Shown here piece after piece: positions 1 through 20,285 of a stretch of 64,000 nt of DNA (within the stretch, counting starts at the first letter, position 1; every line of letters starts with the position of its first letter). The DNA is from Euonymus europaeus. Its lineage: Eukaryota > Streptophyta > Magnoliopsida > Celastrales > Celastraceae. The notes beneath the pieces were generated by a model. That model was not told the DNA's origin and made no database searches. It worked only from the letters and a program-made list of their open reading frames with translations. Where the stretch lies: positions 24,503,001 through 24,567,000 of the forward strand of contig OY756962.1 in NCBI GenBank assembly GCA_963580455.1, written 5' to 3'. The translations under genes were made by a program, and so were the position numbers.

Positions 1-3000
1 TTAGGAGGAATGGTCTTGGAAAATCAGTAAGCATTACTATCTTTACTACCACAATGAATTTCATAGATGCATTTGATGCAGCTTATGTTTGGTTCGCCAT
101 TGTTGCACTGTGAATGCGAATTTCATTTAAAAGTAACATTTCATTACCGATTTGAGATGGCAGTGGGAATGATATACTCAGTATCAATTGCATTAGGATT
201 AAATTTTGATGGAATGTTCTTTCGTCAATTCCATTAGCAGTAGAAACTTCTTTTTCTGTTCATAGAAAACTCTGCAATTACTGTAACATGTTGACTGTGG
301 ATTTTATATTCTGCATTTCAATTTGTAGGCTTGAGTCGCAGTTCATTGAACAAGTTGTTAAAGAAGTTGGAAGAAAAGTAAATCGGATAGTACTAAATGT
401 TCGTTCCCACCTAATTGGAATGGATGCTCGTGTCAAAAACATTAATTTTTGGTTACAAGATGGTTCTGATGAAGTTGGCGTAGCAACCATTTTCGGAATT
501 GGTGGAATAGGAAAAACGACTATTGCCAAGACTGTGTTTAACCAAAACTTGGAAATATTCAATGGTGGGAGTTTCCTTTCAGACGTCAAAGGTACTTTAA
601 AAGAGTCCAAGGGATTAATTCGCTTGCAAAGGCAGCTCCTCAAAGATATGATGAAGGGGAAAGAAAAGTGGATACATAGTGGTGATGAAGGGATCTATGA
701 GATCAAGAAAGTTATTTCTTGTAAAAAAGTACTAATTGTTATTGACGATGTGGACGATCTTGATGAAGTTTATGCTTTGATTGGGGAGTGGGAGGATCTT
801 TGTCCAGGAAGCAAAATCATTCTAACAACTAGATTTGAGAGTCTAATTCCTCCCCATAAAGTTTTTCAGAAGTTTGAAGTTCATAAAATGAACTACAGTG
901 AATCGCTTCAGCTTTTCAGTTGGCATGCCTTTGGAAAAGACCATCCAATCGAAGGCTACCTGGTGCACTCTAAAAGTGTGGCAGACCAATGTGGTGGCCT
1001 TCCTTTAGCTCTTCGAGTTCTGGGTTCTTCTCTGTCTGGAAAGAGTATTGAAGTGTGGGAAAGCAAATTGCAGAAGCTGAAAGCTCTTCCAGATGGCAAG
1101 ATCCAGCCAATTCTGAGAGTAAGCTATGAGTCTCTAGAAGATGACCATGACAGAAATTTATTCCTTGACATAGCTTGTTTCTTTGTAGGGAAGGACAAAG
1201 ATTATGTAGTTAAAATTCTAGATGGCTGTGATTTCTACTCTGCCTGGGGCATCCAGAGCCTCATTGATAGATGTCTCTTGACAATTGATAAAAGGAACAA
1301 GCTTATGATGCACCAATTGATCCAAGATATGGGAAGAGGTATCACTCGTGAAGAATCACCTAATGACCCGGGCAAGCGTAGCAGAGTATGGCATTATAAG
1401 GATGCATTAAACATTTTGAGAGAAAATACTGTAAGTTGTACCATTTTTATGTTGTGTTGGTGAGCATTTTTAAATGTCAACCATTTCACTGGTTCGATAT
1501 TTCTGCTCATTTTCTTTTAAATTTGTTTCCTTAATCAGGGAACAGAAGCTGTAAGGGGATTTGCCTTAAGCCTCCCTTCAGCAATGGAAAATGAGCATGG
1601 AAAGAAAATCCCCCCTTTCAGTGGTTTGAAAAGATATCGGGATGATGACTATGTTGATAAGTGCAAGCTATCTCACCAAGAAAAGTGGTCAAAAAGACGT
1701 CGTCTTGGATTTCTTACCTTCACACTCGGAAGTACTTCTCAAGCATACTCATTTCCCTCTTCAGATGGGGTAAACTTAAAAACAGCAGCAATTGCAAGAA
1801 TGCAGAGACTAAAATTGTTGCAGCTCAATCATGTTAAACTTGATGGTGGGTATGAAGATTTTCCTAAAAGTCTAGTATGGTTGTGCTGGCGTGGTTTCCC
1901 CTTCGAATCTTTGCCCAAAAACTTCAATCTGGAGAGGCTCGTCATTCTTGACATGCGCTATAGTAGTCTCAAACAAGTTTGGAAGGGAATTAAGGTACAT
2001 ATACTCATTGTTTCACACCTTTTCCTTACCAAAAACCATTTTACGCTGACTTTATTTTCTTTGGAAGTGATCTTTTTTTTTTTTTTTAACAATAGCCTCT
2101 TGTAGGTTTGAAAATCCTTAATCTCAGCCATTCACATGGTCTCATTAGAACTCCTAACTTCACCGGACTCCCGAGTCTTGAGAGGTTGATACTTAGATTC
2201 TGCATAAATTTGATCGAGGTTGACGAAAGTATTGGTGATTTGAAGAGACTTGTTCTACTTAACTTAAAAGGCTGCAGAAATATGAAGAGGATTCCAAGAA
2301 ATATAACCATGCTAAAGTCTTTGAAAGAACTTATTTTATCAGGTTGTTCTAGTCTTGAACAGCTACCTGAGGATCTGCAGAAAATGAAATCTTTGAGGGT
2401 GTTTCTTGCCGACGGAACTTGTATGAATGGATTACGTTCCACGCTTAGCAATGAGAAGAGACTCAATCTGCTGTCCACAAGTTCATGGCAGTCATTCTTT
2501 TGGTCATGGGTGTCACCAAGGCAAGGATCACAGTTCGCAAGTTTTTCACTGGCTCTGTTACCACCTTGTTTAGTAAGCTTAAGTCTCGCAGACTGCAACA
2601 TATCAGATAATCATATTCCTAGTGACCTTAACACTGGCCTGCCCTGCTTGCAAAGTTTAAATCTTAGTGGAAACCCCATTCTTAGCCTACCAGAAAGCAT
2701 AAAAAGGCTCACTATGCTTAATTCTCTTCAGTTAAATCAATGCAACATGCTCAGATTACTTCCAGAGCTTCCAACAAGTTTGAAAACATTCCGTGCTAGA
2801 GATTGTACATCGTTGGAAAGAATTGCGTATCTGCCACATATGTTACCATTGTCCTTAGATTTAGTTGGTTGTCTCCAAGTAGTTGAGGTTCATAACTTTT
2901 TCAAACTAGAAGCGATGGCAAATAGCAACTCAGAAGTGATCAACAGTATGGGCTTGTCCAATTTGGAAGATTTATGCAGTACTGAGGTGAAAATTTATAA

Positions 3001-3717
3001 TGTCATGGCACAGAGAAAAAGGAAGATTCCACTCCAGGTTATCTTGTCACCTACTAGCGGAACTTATTTTTCTCTTTTTTCTTAAAATATCATCCATACT
3101 TTATAGAACTAACATTCCCAATGGTGCAGGTATTGTATGAATTTGGCATATCAAGCATTTTCTTTCTGGGTAGTGAGGTTCCAAGCTGGTTCAGCTGTCA
3201 AAGTGAGGGCTCCTCAGTATCTTTTGAAGTTTCTCCACCTCTTGGTCACAAGTTCCAGGCATTGAATCTATGCGTTGTGTATGCAAAAGGCAAACGAAGG
3301 AAACAAGAGGACACCGACGAACACACAGCTAGAATCAGTGCTGAAAACAAAGGTTGTATACGAATCTATTCCCCAACTTTTTATGGAATCCCTGAGCTCT
3401 GTGAGCGGATGATATGGTTAAGCCATTGGGAATCAATAAAACAGTTGAAGGCTGGCGATCGAGCAAGTATTACTGTGGTTCTAGCATCAGGCTTTCACGT
3501 GGAAAAAATAGGCATCCAACTCCTGTATGAACAGGAAGAGATGGGAACTCAATATAACAGTCAAGAGACGAATGCTACTCTTTCAGCAAACCATGTGGGT
3601 AGATCTCAATATTTTGTTCGGCATCACAAATTTCCCCGCATGAAACTGAGTTTGCAAAGTCTGTCCAGATTTAAGATACCAAATGCTTCAGATTTACCTA
3701 AATTCAGCAAGTTCTAG
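1..3717 (+). CDS. TIR-NBS-LRR (TNL) disease resistance protein, 5' partial
   Basis: Intracellular immune receptor of the TNL class. Exons by matching splice sites and phase: 1-26 (end of the TIR exon, reading LGGMVLENQ), 329-1430, 1539-1994, 2096-3037 and 3130-3717 (stop TAG). Exon 329-1430 is the NB-ARC domain: P-loop GIGGIGKTT, kinase-2 VLIVIDDVD, RNBS-B GSKIILTTR, GLPL motif CGGLPLAL, then FLDIACFF and the MHD region. The MHD motif reads MHQ instead of MHD. Exons 3 and 4 hold the linker and a short leucine-rich repeat region with repeats such as LKILNLSHS and LQSLNLSGN. The last exon resembles the post-LRR (C-JID) domain, with SEVPSWF near its start. The TIR domain lies left of position 1, so completeness cannot be judged; no internal stop is seen in the parts present. 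The exon 4 acceptor was set at 2095/2096, because the next AG (2104-2105) would give an in-frame stop. Family call is firm; specificity is unknown. Confidence 0.92.
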
Positions 3718-4813
3718 CACTTATTTTTCTTCAAATCTGGCATTGACAGTTCATTGCTAGTGTGGGAACTTCTTACTTATTTCAGGCAGAAAGATGAATG
3801 TCACAACTTGTCTTAAGAGCTAGCAGCTACAAGTAACTGCTAAAGACTTGATGTATTCAGTTTGCCATCTAATTCATTATGTTCCTCCAAAGCTTGGGTT
3901 AGAGTATTTGCTTTGTTAAATAACTCTGATAATTTTTTTTTTCCTCACATTAAAGTGGCTTAATGTGTTGGAACATTTTTCTATGCAGATTCTGATTCTA
4001 CGTATACTATTTGTGCACGAGATTTGTTTATCTTTTATTTTGATTTTATGTTTTTTCATTAAATTAAGCAAATATCGATTTTTTGGCAATCTTTATTGAA
4101 AATCAAAGAATATTAATGAGAAAATATCCACCAAATAAACTGATAATTATTATATGCATATAAAATATAGGGATTTTTAGTGATATGTCCTCAAAACAAA
4201 TCTTGATTCCAACGAGGATATCCTTTTTCAGTAAATCATAAGGTTCATGAGAAATTAAAACATATTTCATTAAGGACTTTAAGTTTAAAATATATTTTTT
4301 ATTATACTTAACCTTTTATTTCACTAGTTTAAACTATATTTTTAATTATTCTCTTTTATGTTTGAGATCACATTTTTTTCATTTTTTTTAAATCGTTTGT
4401 TTCTCTATAAGATCACTCTCTTCTCTCTCTTTTTCTTTTTTAAAATAACTTTTTTCCTCTCTCTCATGTTTTAGATCATTTTCTTTTTCTCTCATTGTCT
4501 CATCTCTTTTCTTTGCGATCATTTTCTTTTCTTTTTTATTCTCTTTTTTTTTAGATAACTTTAGTCTTTGTTTTATTTCTTCTATCCTTTTAATATTAGG
4601 GTTTTATGCTTTAGGATTTAGTGTTTCAAAGTTTAGTGTTTATAATTTTAGGTCTTAGGGTTTAAGATTTAGAATTTACGATTTAGAGTTTTGGGATTTA
4701 TGATTTAAGATTTTGAAGTTTAGAAATTACGATTTATCTGCATGAAGTTTATAGACACAACTCTACACTAAATTTATCTACACGGAGTTTATAGACTCAA
4801 CTATGCTCTAAGT
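3718..4813. other. Intergenic, AT-rich, with degenerate telomere-like repeats
   Basis: The 3' flank of the TNL gene. From about 4360 to 4560 it is a pyrimidine-rich stretch of TCTCTTTT-like sequence. From about 4592 to 4736 it repeats loosely around TTTAGGG and TTTAGGATT, like decayed plant telomere sequence. From about 4737 to 4815 a unit of roughly 43 bases, containing GAAGTTTATAGACACAACTC, occurs twice with changes. No gene is seen. Confidence 0.6.
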
Positions 4814-5205
4814 ATGTAGACTGCAACATATCAGATAAACATATTCCCGGTGACAATGCCCCCCCCCAGCTTGTAAAATTTGAATTGGAACCCCATTCTT
4901 AGCCTAACAGAAAGCATAAAAAGACTCACTATGCTTAAATTTCTTCAGTTAAATCAATGCAATATACTCATATCACTTCCAGAGCTTCCAGCAAGTTGGA
5001 AGAGATTTCGTGCTACAGATAGTACATCGTTGGAAAGAATTGCATGCGTATCTGCCACATACGTTACCATTGTCCTTGGATTTAGTTGGTTGTCTTCAAG
5101 TAGTTGATGTTTTCATAACTTTTCCAAACTATAAGCAACGTTCAATAGAAACTCAGAAGTGATCAACAGTATGGGCTTCTCCGATTTGGAAGACTTAAGC
5201 TTTTG
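4814..5205 (+). pseudogene. Truncated, diverged copy of the TNL leucine-rich repeat exon
   Basis: This segment aligns by eye with 2589-2975 of the upstream TNL gene. Shared blocks include GACTGCAACATATCAGATAA, AACCCCATTCTTAGCCTA, GTTAAATCAATGCAA and GATCAACAGTATGGGCTT. Relative to the parent it has lost about 25 bases near 4860, replaced by a run of C. Its single open stretch (4880-5107) covers only about 75 residues. No NBS or TIR sequence goes with it, so it cannot be a working receptor. It is most likely the relic of a local duplication by unequal exchange. Confidence 0.85.
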
Positions 5206-6224
5206 GAAAATATGCTGTTAATGTTTGCCAACATGAATCGCAGTCGATATGGATGATAGTCATTGAATGATTGTTGGTACAAAATCTCCTTGGCGAGACC
5301 CCGAAATGTACTGGTTAAGCAATTTAAGCAACAACTAGATAGAGTTCCTAAATCTCATTATCTTGAAGGTAATTTTCTTCACTTTCTCGCGCATTGTCTC
5401 GAATTGTCAATGTGCAGGTGGTGGAAATACTGCAAATGTTGCTACTTCTTACGAAATCAAACGCAATGACTCAAATATCAGAGAAACTATTGTCAATCTA
5501 TGCATCAACAGTGGTTCATGGACTGGAACACTAGCTATTGCTGCTTCACCTTTGCCATGGAAGATAGCCACTTCCGGCAGGCATTGAACTGCATCACTAA
5601 ATTTAAAAATATAATCAATAATAAAAGGGTTTTTTGAGTGTCACTAATTATCTGATTTCCGTTTTCAAGACTGAACTAAACAACTTCTGCCACATTAGTA
5701 GTACATATGGTCATCAGTCATTTGATTTCATTTTTTTTAAGACTTTGGTGTCTTAAAATTAAAGCAAATTCTGCAATCAGTTACGTTTTTCCAGTTCCCA
5801 CACTTTGACTTCAACGCAATATCTTCGCTCCCTTCGATGCCAATCATAAAAAATTATTAGCTTATTTAATGTTTTCGATTATCCAATAACGGATAGAGCC
5901 CTTATGCAAATGTTTTTTTTTCAATTTTTTTTCAAACGAAATATGACAAAATAAAATTTTACTCGACTTAATAAAAAAATTAACAATAAAAAATATTTGA
6001 CTAGTGCTGCACTACTCGATGTATTTTAATCATTATATTATAAAAGTAAATCATTTATTTAATTTTAAAAAAAAGATAAAATGTATTTTCGATTATGATT
6101 TAATCATTTTTACAAATTTCACTCGAGAGAATCACCACCTTCGCTGTTCCCGCATTGTTTTTGGTTTTGTTTCAGATTGTTGTTGTTTGGACAATTTTGA
6201 TGCATCGATAACATTATCAAACGC
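5206..6224. other. Intergenic, with an unassigned spliced-looking ORF and the promoter of the AAA ATPase gene
   Basis: Between 5263 and 5587 two overlapping open frames can be joined at a plausible GT..AG intron: donor after GAAG near 5369, acceptor TGTGCAG near 5418. The joined product would be roughly 90 residues. I do not recognise it, and it may be the end of an older gene fragment. From 5590 to 6200 the sequence is AT-rich and should hold the promoter and 5' UTR of the gene starting at 6225. Confidence 0.35.
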
Positions 6225-14704
<8,480 letters not shown>

Positions 14705-16565
14705 GTTCTTCTGCAGTTTATGCAAAACCTTATTTGATGCAAACGAGTTGTTTTGTTTATTCGTCTTCCATACTGGGAGGCAAGGCAGCACTACTAGAGA
14801 TGGGAAAAAAAATTGCAGTGCTCCCATCGTTCGTAAATATTGTAAAGGCCATAGATGATGATTGGATGGACGTGGCAAATGTGTTTTGCCCTTTAATCTA
14901 TAGATTTACTCGTTTAATCATAAAACAAGGGATGATTACATATTAGAAAACTATATCGTATACATGTAAGAAACTGGCAGAACTGTAAACTGGCTTAGCT
15001 TGATGAATTGGTATTTGATAGTGGATCTGTCTTTTATTCGCGTACTTCCAGCCGTCGTGATCTGTCTTTTATTCTCGTACTTCCAGCCATTGCGAACATG
15101 TAGCCTGGTGGCTCGCAAGCTTGTTAAGATTAGTTCAAGAATAGGCTCAATTAAGTGTTTGATTTATATGTTTGTGCAAATGTTTGTTATATTCAGTTTC
15201 TTAACTCGCGAATGAATGAGGTCAAACAATATTTTTGAAGCTCGTGCAAAGCTTTTGTTAAATACTTACGGGATATTTGACGTGAGTTTGACAAAGACTG
15301 TCTGATAGAGTATAAGTTGATGTGTAAAAAAAAATAAGTGTAATACGTCAGCGTATTAAACGGCCTATATGATAGTTGGCATTTAGAAGAACTAATTATG
15401 CGAGATGAGGTGAAAATCACCTATTATATTTGTTTGGTTGAGTTTGGAAGGGTGAAATTTTAAACTTATTCTCCTCATATCGATTAATGAAGCTCACCAA
15501 AACGGTGAGACTTTTGGTATTGACTAATATTCACATGAGAGATTCGCATTTTGATATTCAAAAGAATATTCTACCCCATTTTAATGATTAATCACAATTA
15601 AAACATGCATCTTACTCTTCATTTCATTACAAATATGGTAATGTCATCTCATAATAGTAGCTCATGCTCGCTTCAAATTTATACTTATCGCACTAGCAAT
15701 CAAATGCCTCTAGGCTTGTTTTCACCCCTATTCAGCGGGATTCATCCTTTTCAATATATAATAAAAAAGAAAAAAATTTCGCTAAAAATGTGAAATAACT
15801 CAAATAATTGAATAACACGCTGATAATTACTTACAGAGACTGTCATAAAAAGAAATATCTACAAAAAATAATAAGCAAAATTACCAAAATCACTTTTGCC
15901 TATGAACGGTTCGTTGAGCTTGTGCCGGGCGAAGAAATTCAAATATCTCCCAAGTACGATGACGATATAGGCGAGTCTACGAGCCCTCAAGCTTCACTCG
16001 AAGAATTCCTTCGCCTGCTCTCCGAATTCGCTAATCTATGACAAAGTCTGAAATAATGTAAACTTTGTTTTGTTTTACAAATTATTCTAGTGCAGAATTC
16101 ATGAAGAAGTTAGAGAGGCTGAGGAAGAAGAAGAAGTGAGGTGAGAAGAGAGCTGAGAATGAACAGAAGTGTATTTCATTCACTTGACTTTCAAAGGAGT
16201 AAAATGACTTAACTAAATACATGAGAGATTTTAACCTAACGGTCACTAAGATGTGACAGCACTAAAAGACTCAACATCATACTGACACTGAACTAAGGGT
16301 AACAAACTTAAATAGCAAATAAGAGAGATGAGCCAAGAGCCCAAAGTAAAAAGAATAACATGCATGGCCCAATACACATTAACCGACCCAAGACTTTCCA
16401 GCCCGTCATAGCCCATTAACAGTAGGGCACAAAGGCCTGAAACTAAAGGATGCTTTAGTTCATCACAGAGCACAATCACGATCCTCACGATCACTCACGG
16501 GACGCGATCACGATCTTCGATTCTTCGGTTCATCAAAGTCTAGTCATTTGCAATCACTGGAGGAA
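14705..16565. other. Intergenic between AAA ATPase and AUR3, containing one unassigned ORF
   Basis: 14705-15000 is probably the 3' UTR of the AAA ATPase gene. An open stretch at 15885-16041 reads FAYERFVELVPGEEI and ends at TGA. It looks more codon-like than its surroundings, but I cannot assign it and it has no visible gene around it. From 16100 to 16490 the sequence is purine-rich, then of mixed composition, and includes the upstream region of AUR3. It may be partly transposon-derived. Confidence 0.4.
16235..16245 (+). promoter_or_regulatory. MSA element (MYB3R site) upstream of the Aurora kinase gene
   Basis: CCTAACGGTCA matches the full consensus YCYAACGGYYA of the M-phase-specific activator element. 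It lies about 320 bases before the AUR3 start codon. MYB3R factors bind such sites in plant G2/M genes, the expression class expected for an Aurora kinase. A single site proves little; binding is inferred. Confidence 0.55.
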
Positions 16566-19333
16566 ATGATTTCGCAAATGCAAGAACAACACGATAAGCG
16601 GAAGAGGGAGTGGTCATTGAAGGACTTTGAGATCGGGAAGCCCCTCGGCAAAGGCAAATTTGGTAGGGTGTACCTCGCCAGGGAAGTCAAGGTATTTCTA
16701 TTAACGTTTTTTCTTGGGTAACTGAGGAAATTCGAGACGTGAAGAAGAAGAAAAAGTTTAATTTTCAATGTTTAGGGCCTCGAGAAAGAACTGAGTGGCC
16801 CAATATCAGTTCTTAGAAATGTCTATTAGGGTTTCCAGTTTAGGGCTCCAAATTTTGGGTTCAGTCAACCCATACATCTTTCGGCTATTGTGCAATCAAA
16901 AAATTAAAGATGAGCTTTGATCTGAATGTGCTAGAATTTATGAAACTCTTATGGCTGTTTTTAATTCATCCAATATTTTTCTTTTTGGGTGCAAAGAGCA
17001 AGTATATAGTGGCATTAAAGGTGATATTCAAGGAACAGATGGAGAAGTACAGGATTCATCATCAGTTGAGGAGAGAGATGGAGATACAGACTAGTCTTCG
17101 TCACCCAAATATATTGCGTCTCTATGGCTGGTTCCATGATAGTGAACGGATTTTCTTGATACTTGAGTATGCTCATGGCGGTGAACTTTATAGGGAACTA
17201 AGGAAAAACAACTATCTCAGCGAGAAGCAGGCTGCCACGGTAAAATCTCTGAGCTTCTTGTGTATTTGAGACCAGCATTCAATATTGTTTTTGTTAGGAC
17301 TAGGTGTCAAGTGAAGAAGAAAGGTGATCAACATTGCGCTTAAAGAAAACAATATTTCCTCGATCACCATTCTACTAATTGAGAAAAAGTATTTGTCAAC
17401 AAATTGAGGCATGAGTAGTCTGATTGTTCACATTGTATTCTGAGGTTATTATAACGAGGCATTCATAAAGTTTATCAGGCTTAGTAATCAAAAAGATGTT
17501 CTCAATTTTGATTCTCTGGCCCAAATTGTAGTGATCTGCGCTAGATATCATAGTCTAGCAGTGTCATTTTTTTTTTCTTTTTGAAATGTTGATGTTGTGC
17601 GTTGTGCTATGCTGTACAAATTTCCATCCTGTTTCCCTTAGGGTTGTCAGTTGTGGTTTTCACATGTATTTTACTTTTGCTCTTTCTTTATAGAGGCTCT
17701 GGTCCTCCATTTTTTTATTGGAACTGGACCTCCATTTGATCAGTTTTTAATGTGGTTGTATTTCTTCTTCTTTTTCTGTGAAGTTCAGTACATTGCAAGT
17801 CTTACCCAGGCATTGACATACTGTCACGAAAAGGATGTCATTCATAGGGATATCAAGCCAGAAAATTTGTTGCTTGATCATGAGGTAAGACATTTGGATC
17901 TTTATTGTTTCTTTTTCTCAAACAGGTATTGACTGTTGAATAAGCTCGAAATCATATGTATTTATATGCGAAGTAAAGGGCCATGTTTGGAACCTCTTTT
18001 TCCCCTTTGAAGGACATGGAACTTTCCCAGGGAAGGGCCTCAGTTGACCCAACTTTGCAAAGTAAGCCTCCCCCTGTTTAGATTTTAGAACTTTCTTGGG
18101 CTCGATTCTTCATTTGGCCAACTTGTCTGATATACAGGATTTAGAATTTGGGTAAGATGATTACACCTTTTTGGCACGTGTTTCTAGTGGATGGTCTAAA
18201 TGTGTAATAATCCAACACAATAAATTAGTCTGGCTATCTTATTTTCTAACTCAAAATTAAAGTGTGGAAAACATCAAACTGGTATCCACAAGAGCAAATC
18301 TTTTGCTAAAACTCCTATCTTTTTTGGTATTTCCCAACCATAATCGTAGTGGCAACGGCCAACCATATATGGTGAATTTATGATCCCGCTGTTATTGCTG
18401 TTTTTGAAATCTAGCTGACCCTTCTGGCATACAGCTTGCATGTTCTAGGTCAATTGTAACTCATTTTTCTGCGATTGTTCTGCAACAAAGTTACACACCA
18501 CCAACACAACATTGCGAATATCTTTCACTTGTACATTTTGGAAATTTGTTGGCAGAAATAAATTTTAGTAATATATTTCTTACCAATATTCCATTGTCAT
18601 CTTCTTCACACTGTTTAGCTTAACAAATATGAGTTATGCTGTATCTATACTTCTATAAAACTAATAAATATTTCATTTACCATACCTCATGTGTGGTTCT
18701 TCTAACTCTTGTGGTAATATACCTTTTAGATTTGTGATTTGGTTATATGGTTTTTTTGTAGGGTCGGTTGAAAATTGCAGACTTTGGGTGGTCTGTACAA
18801 TCCAGAAGCAAGAGACACACCATGTGTGGAACTTTGGATTATTTAGCACCAGAAATGGTACAGAACAAAGCTCATGATTATGCAGTTGATAACTGGACTT
18901 TGGGTATCCTATGTTATGAGTTCCTCTATGGTGCCCCTCCATTCGAGGCCGATAGTCAAAATGATACATTTAAAAAGTAAGACAGGGTTATCTGTTGTAC
19001 CTCTTCATATGCACACTTATTCTGAACTTACCTTGAGTAACAAACTCACAATGCAGGATCGTTCAGGTTGACCTGAGCTTCCCTTCCACTCATTCTGTTT
19101 CTGCAGAAGCTAAAGATATCATTACCCGAGTAAGTTTATTTATGATTTTTCCATATTAATGCGAACTATTGTCAGGGAAGGAATATAATTCACCTTGCTT
19201 GATATTCTGCTAATAAATTTTGCAGCTTCTGGTGAAGGACTCATCGAAAAGGCTCTCCCTTCAAAAGATCCTTGAACACCCTTGGATTATCAAGAATGCA
19301 GACCCTTCCGGCTCCAGCAACATGAATGAATAA
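16566..19333 (+). CDS. AUR3: Aurora-type serine/threonine kinase, plant AUR3 type
   Basis: Mitotic kinase of 286 residues; plant AUR3 acts at centromeres and phosphorylates histone H3. Exons: 16566-16691, 16997-17239, 17789-17884, 18762-18976, 19057-19129 and 19226-19333, all in phase. Visible motifs in order: glycine loop [16 protein letters not shown] lysine in [15 protein letters not shown] with the C-helix glutamate, catalytic loop [16 protein letters not shown], activation loop [14 protein letters not shown] with the target threonine, and [12 protein letters not shown]. The short N-terminus (about 18 residues before the kinase domain) and the [14 protein letters not shown] and AHGGELY stretches fit plant AUR3 better than AUR1/2. 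The start at 16566 (MISQMQEQ) is chosen because no in-frame ATG was seen just upstream; a non-coding first exon is possible. Kinase identity is certain, the AUR3 subclass very likely. Confidence 0.95.
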
Positions 19334-20285
19334 CTTCTTGTCCGAATTTATCTTGTTTGCGAGGACTGAAAACAGCTACACCTAATGGTTGAATTTTGGC
19401 CGAAAAGATGGTCTTTACTTTAGTGGGTTATCTTCACAATGACATCATTGTATATGTTACTAGCCTTAGGACAAAGGATTTGATTTTTCCTGAGAAAATG
19501 AAATGTTAGATCATGTGTAATATTATTTAGAAACATAGCTTTGATTTGGCTGTCTTTTGCAATTGAGACTTTGGTTGTTCGCCAGTCGGCGAGAAGTTGG
19601 ATGTGGCAATTGGAGGTTCAACAGCGTTTCCCCGCACTTCAAGCCCAACAATTTTTTTTGTTAGGTAAATTAAGTTACAAGTAAAGAAAAAATTATTTTA
19701 TTTTCAAAAATATGTCACTTGAACGCCCCCGGCTTTTTTTTTTGGTCTAATAGGCCCTCTATTTTAAATAATGGATCACAACAATTTTTAACAAAAATTG
19801 GAGCGAAAGGCTAACGTGATTCATTATTATTATATAGTAGAAGAGTTTATTTGGCTCAAAAGAGAGTAGAAGAGCTAAATGACACTTTTTGAAAATAGAA
19901 AGGCTTTCTTTATTACTTTTCCCTTAAATTAACCATGAATTACTAGTAATTTTTAGTAATCGAAAGGATCGGCAGATTTCAATTCGGTTATTGTTTAAAC
20001 GTTTCAAGTTATTAATTGAAAGTTCAGATTTGTTCTATTTTAATAACTTTGTTATCAACTAATACTATAACTTTCTTATCAATTTTACAAACATTTTCTG
20101 ATTTTCATTTTCATGTTAACTCGCACTTAAAAAACCCGTTATTTATACTATTCTCCAATCTATTGAAAGAAAAACATTAAGAAAACGAGATTAAAGCAAA
20201 TCTTTATGCTTCTACATAATCAAAGAAAGTAAAGCCTCTTAATTCCTTGATATTCCTCCTCTGCAGTAACGAATTATGTAAAAAT
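19334..20285. other. Intergenic between convergent AUR3 and ZPR genes
   Basis: Holds the 3' UTRs of both neighbours. The middle (about 19640-20160) is AT-rich, without a gene or a recognised element. Confidence 0.6.

Noticed and set aside
278..643. 121-residue minus-strand ORF over the NB-ARC exon
   Set aside because: It is the antisense shadow of a strongly conserved P-loop coding exon and encodes nothing recognisable.
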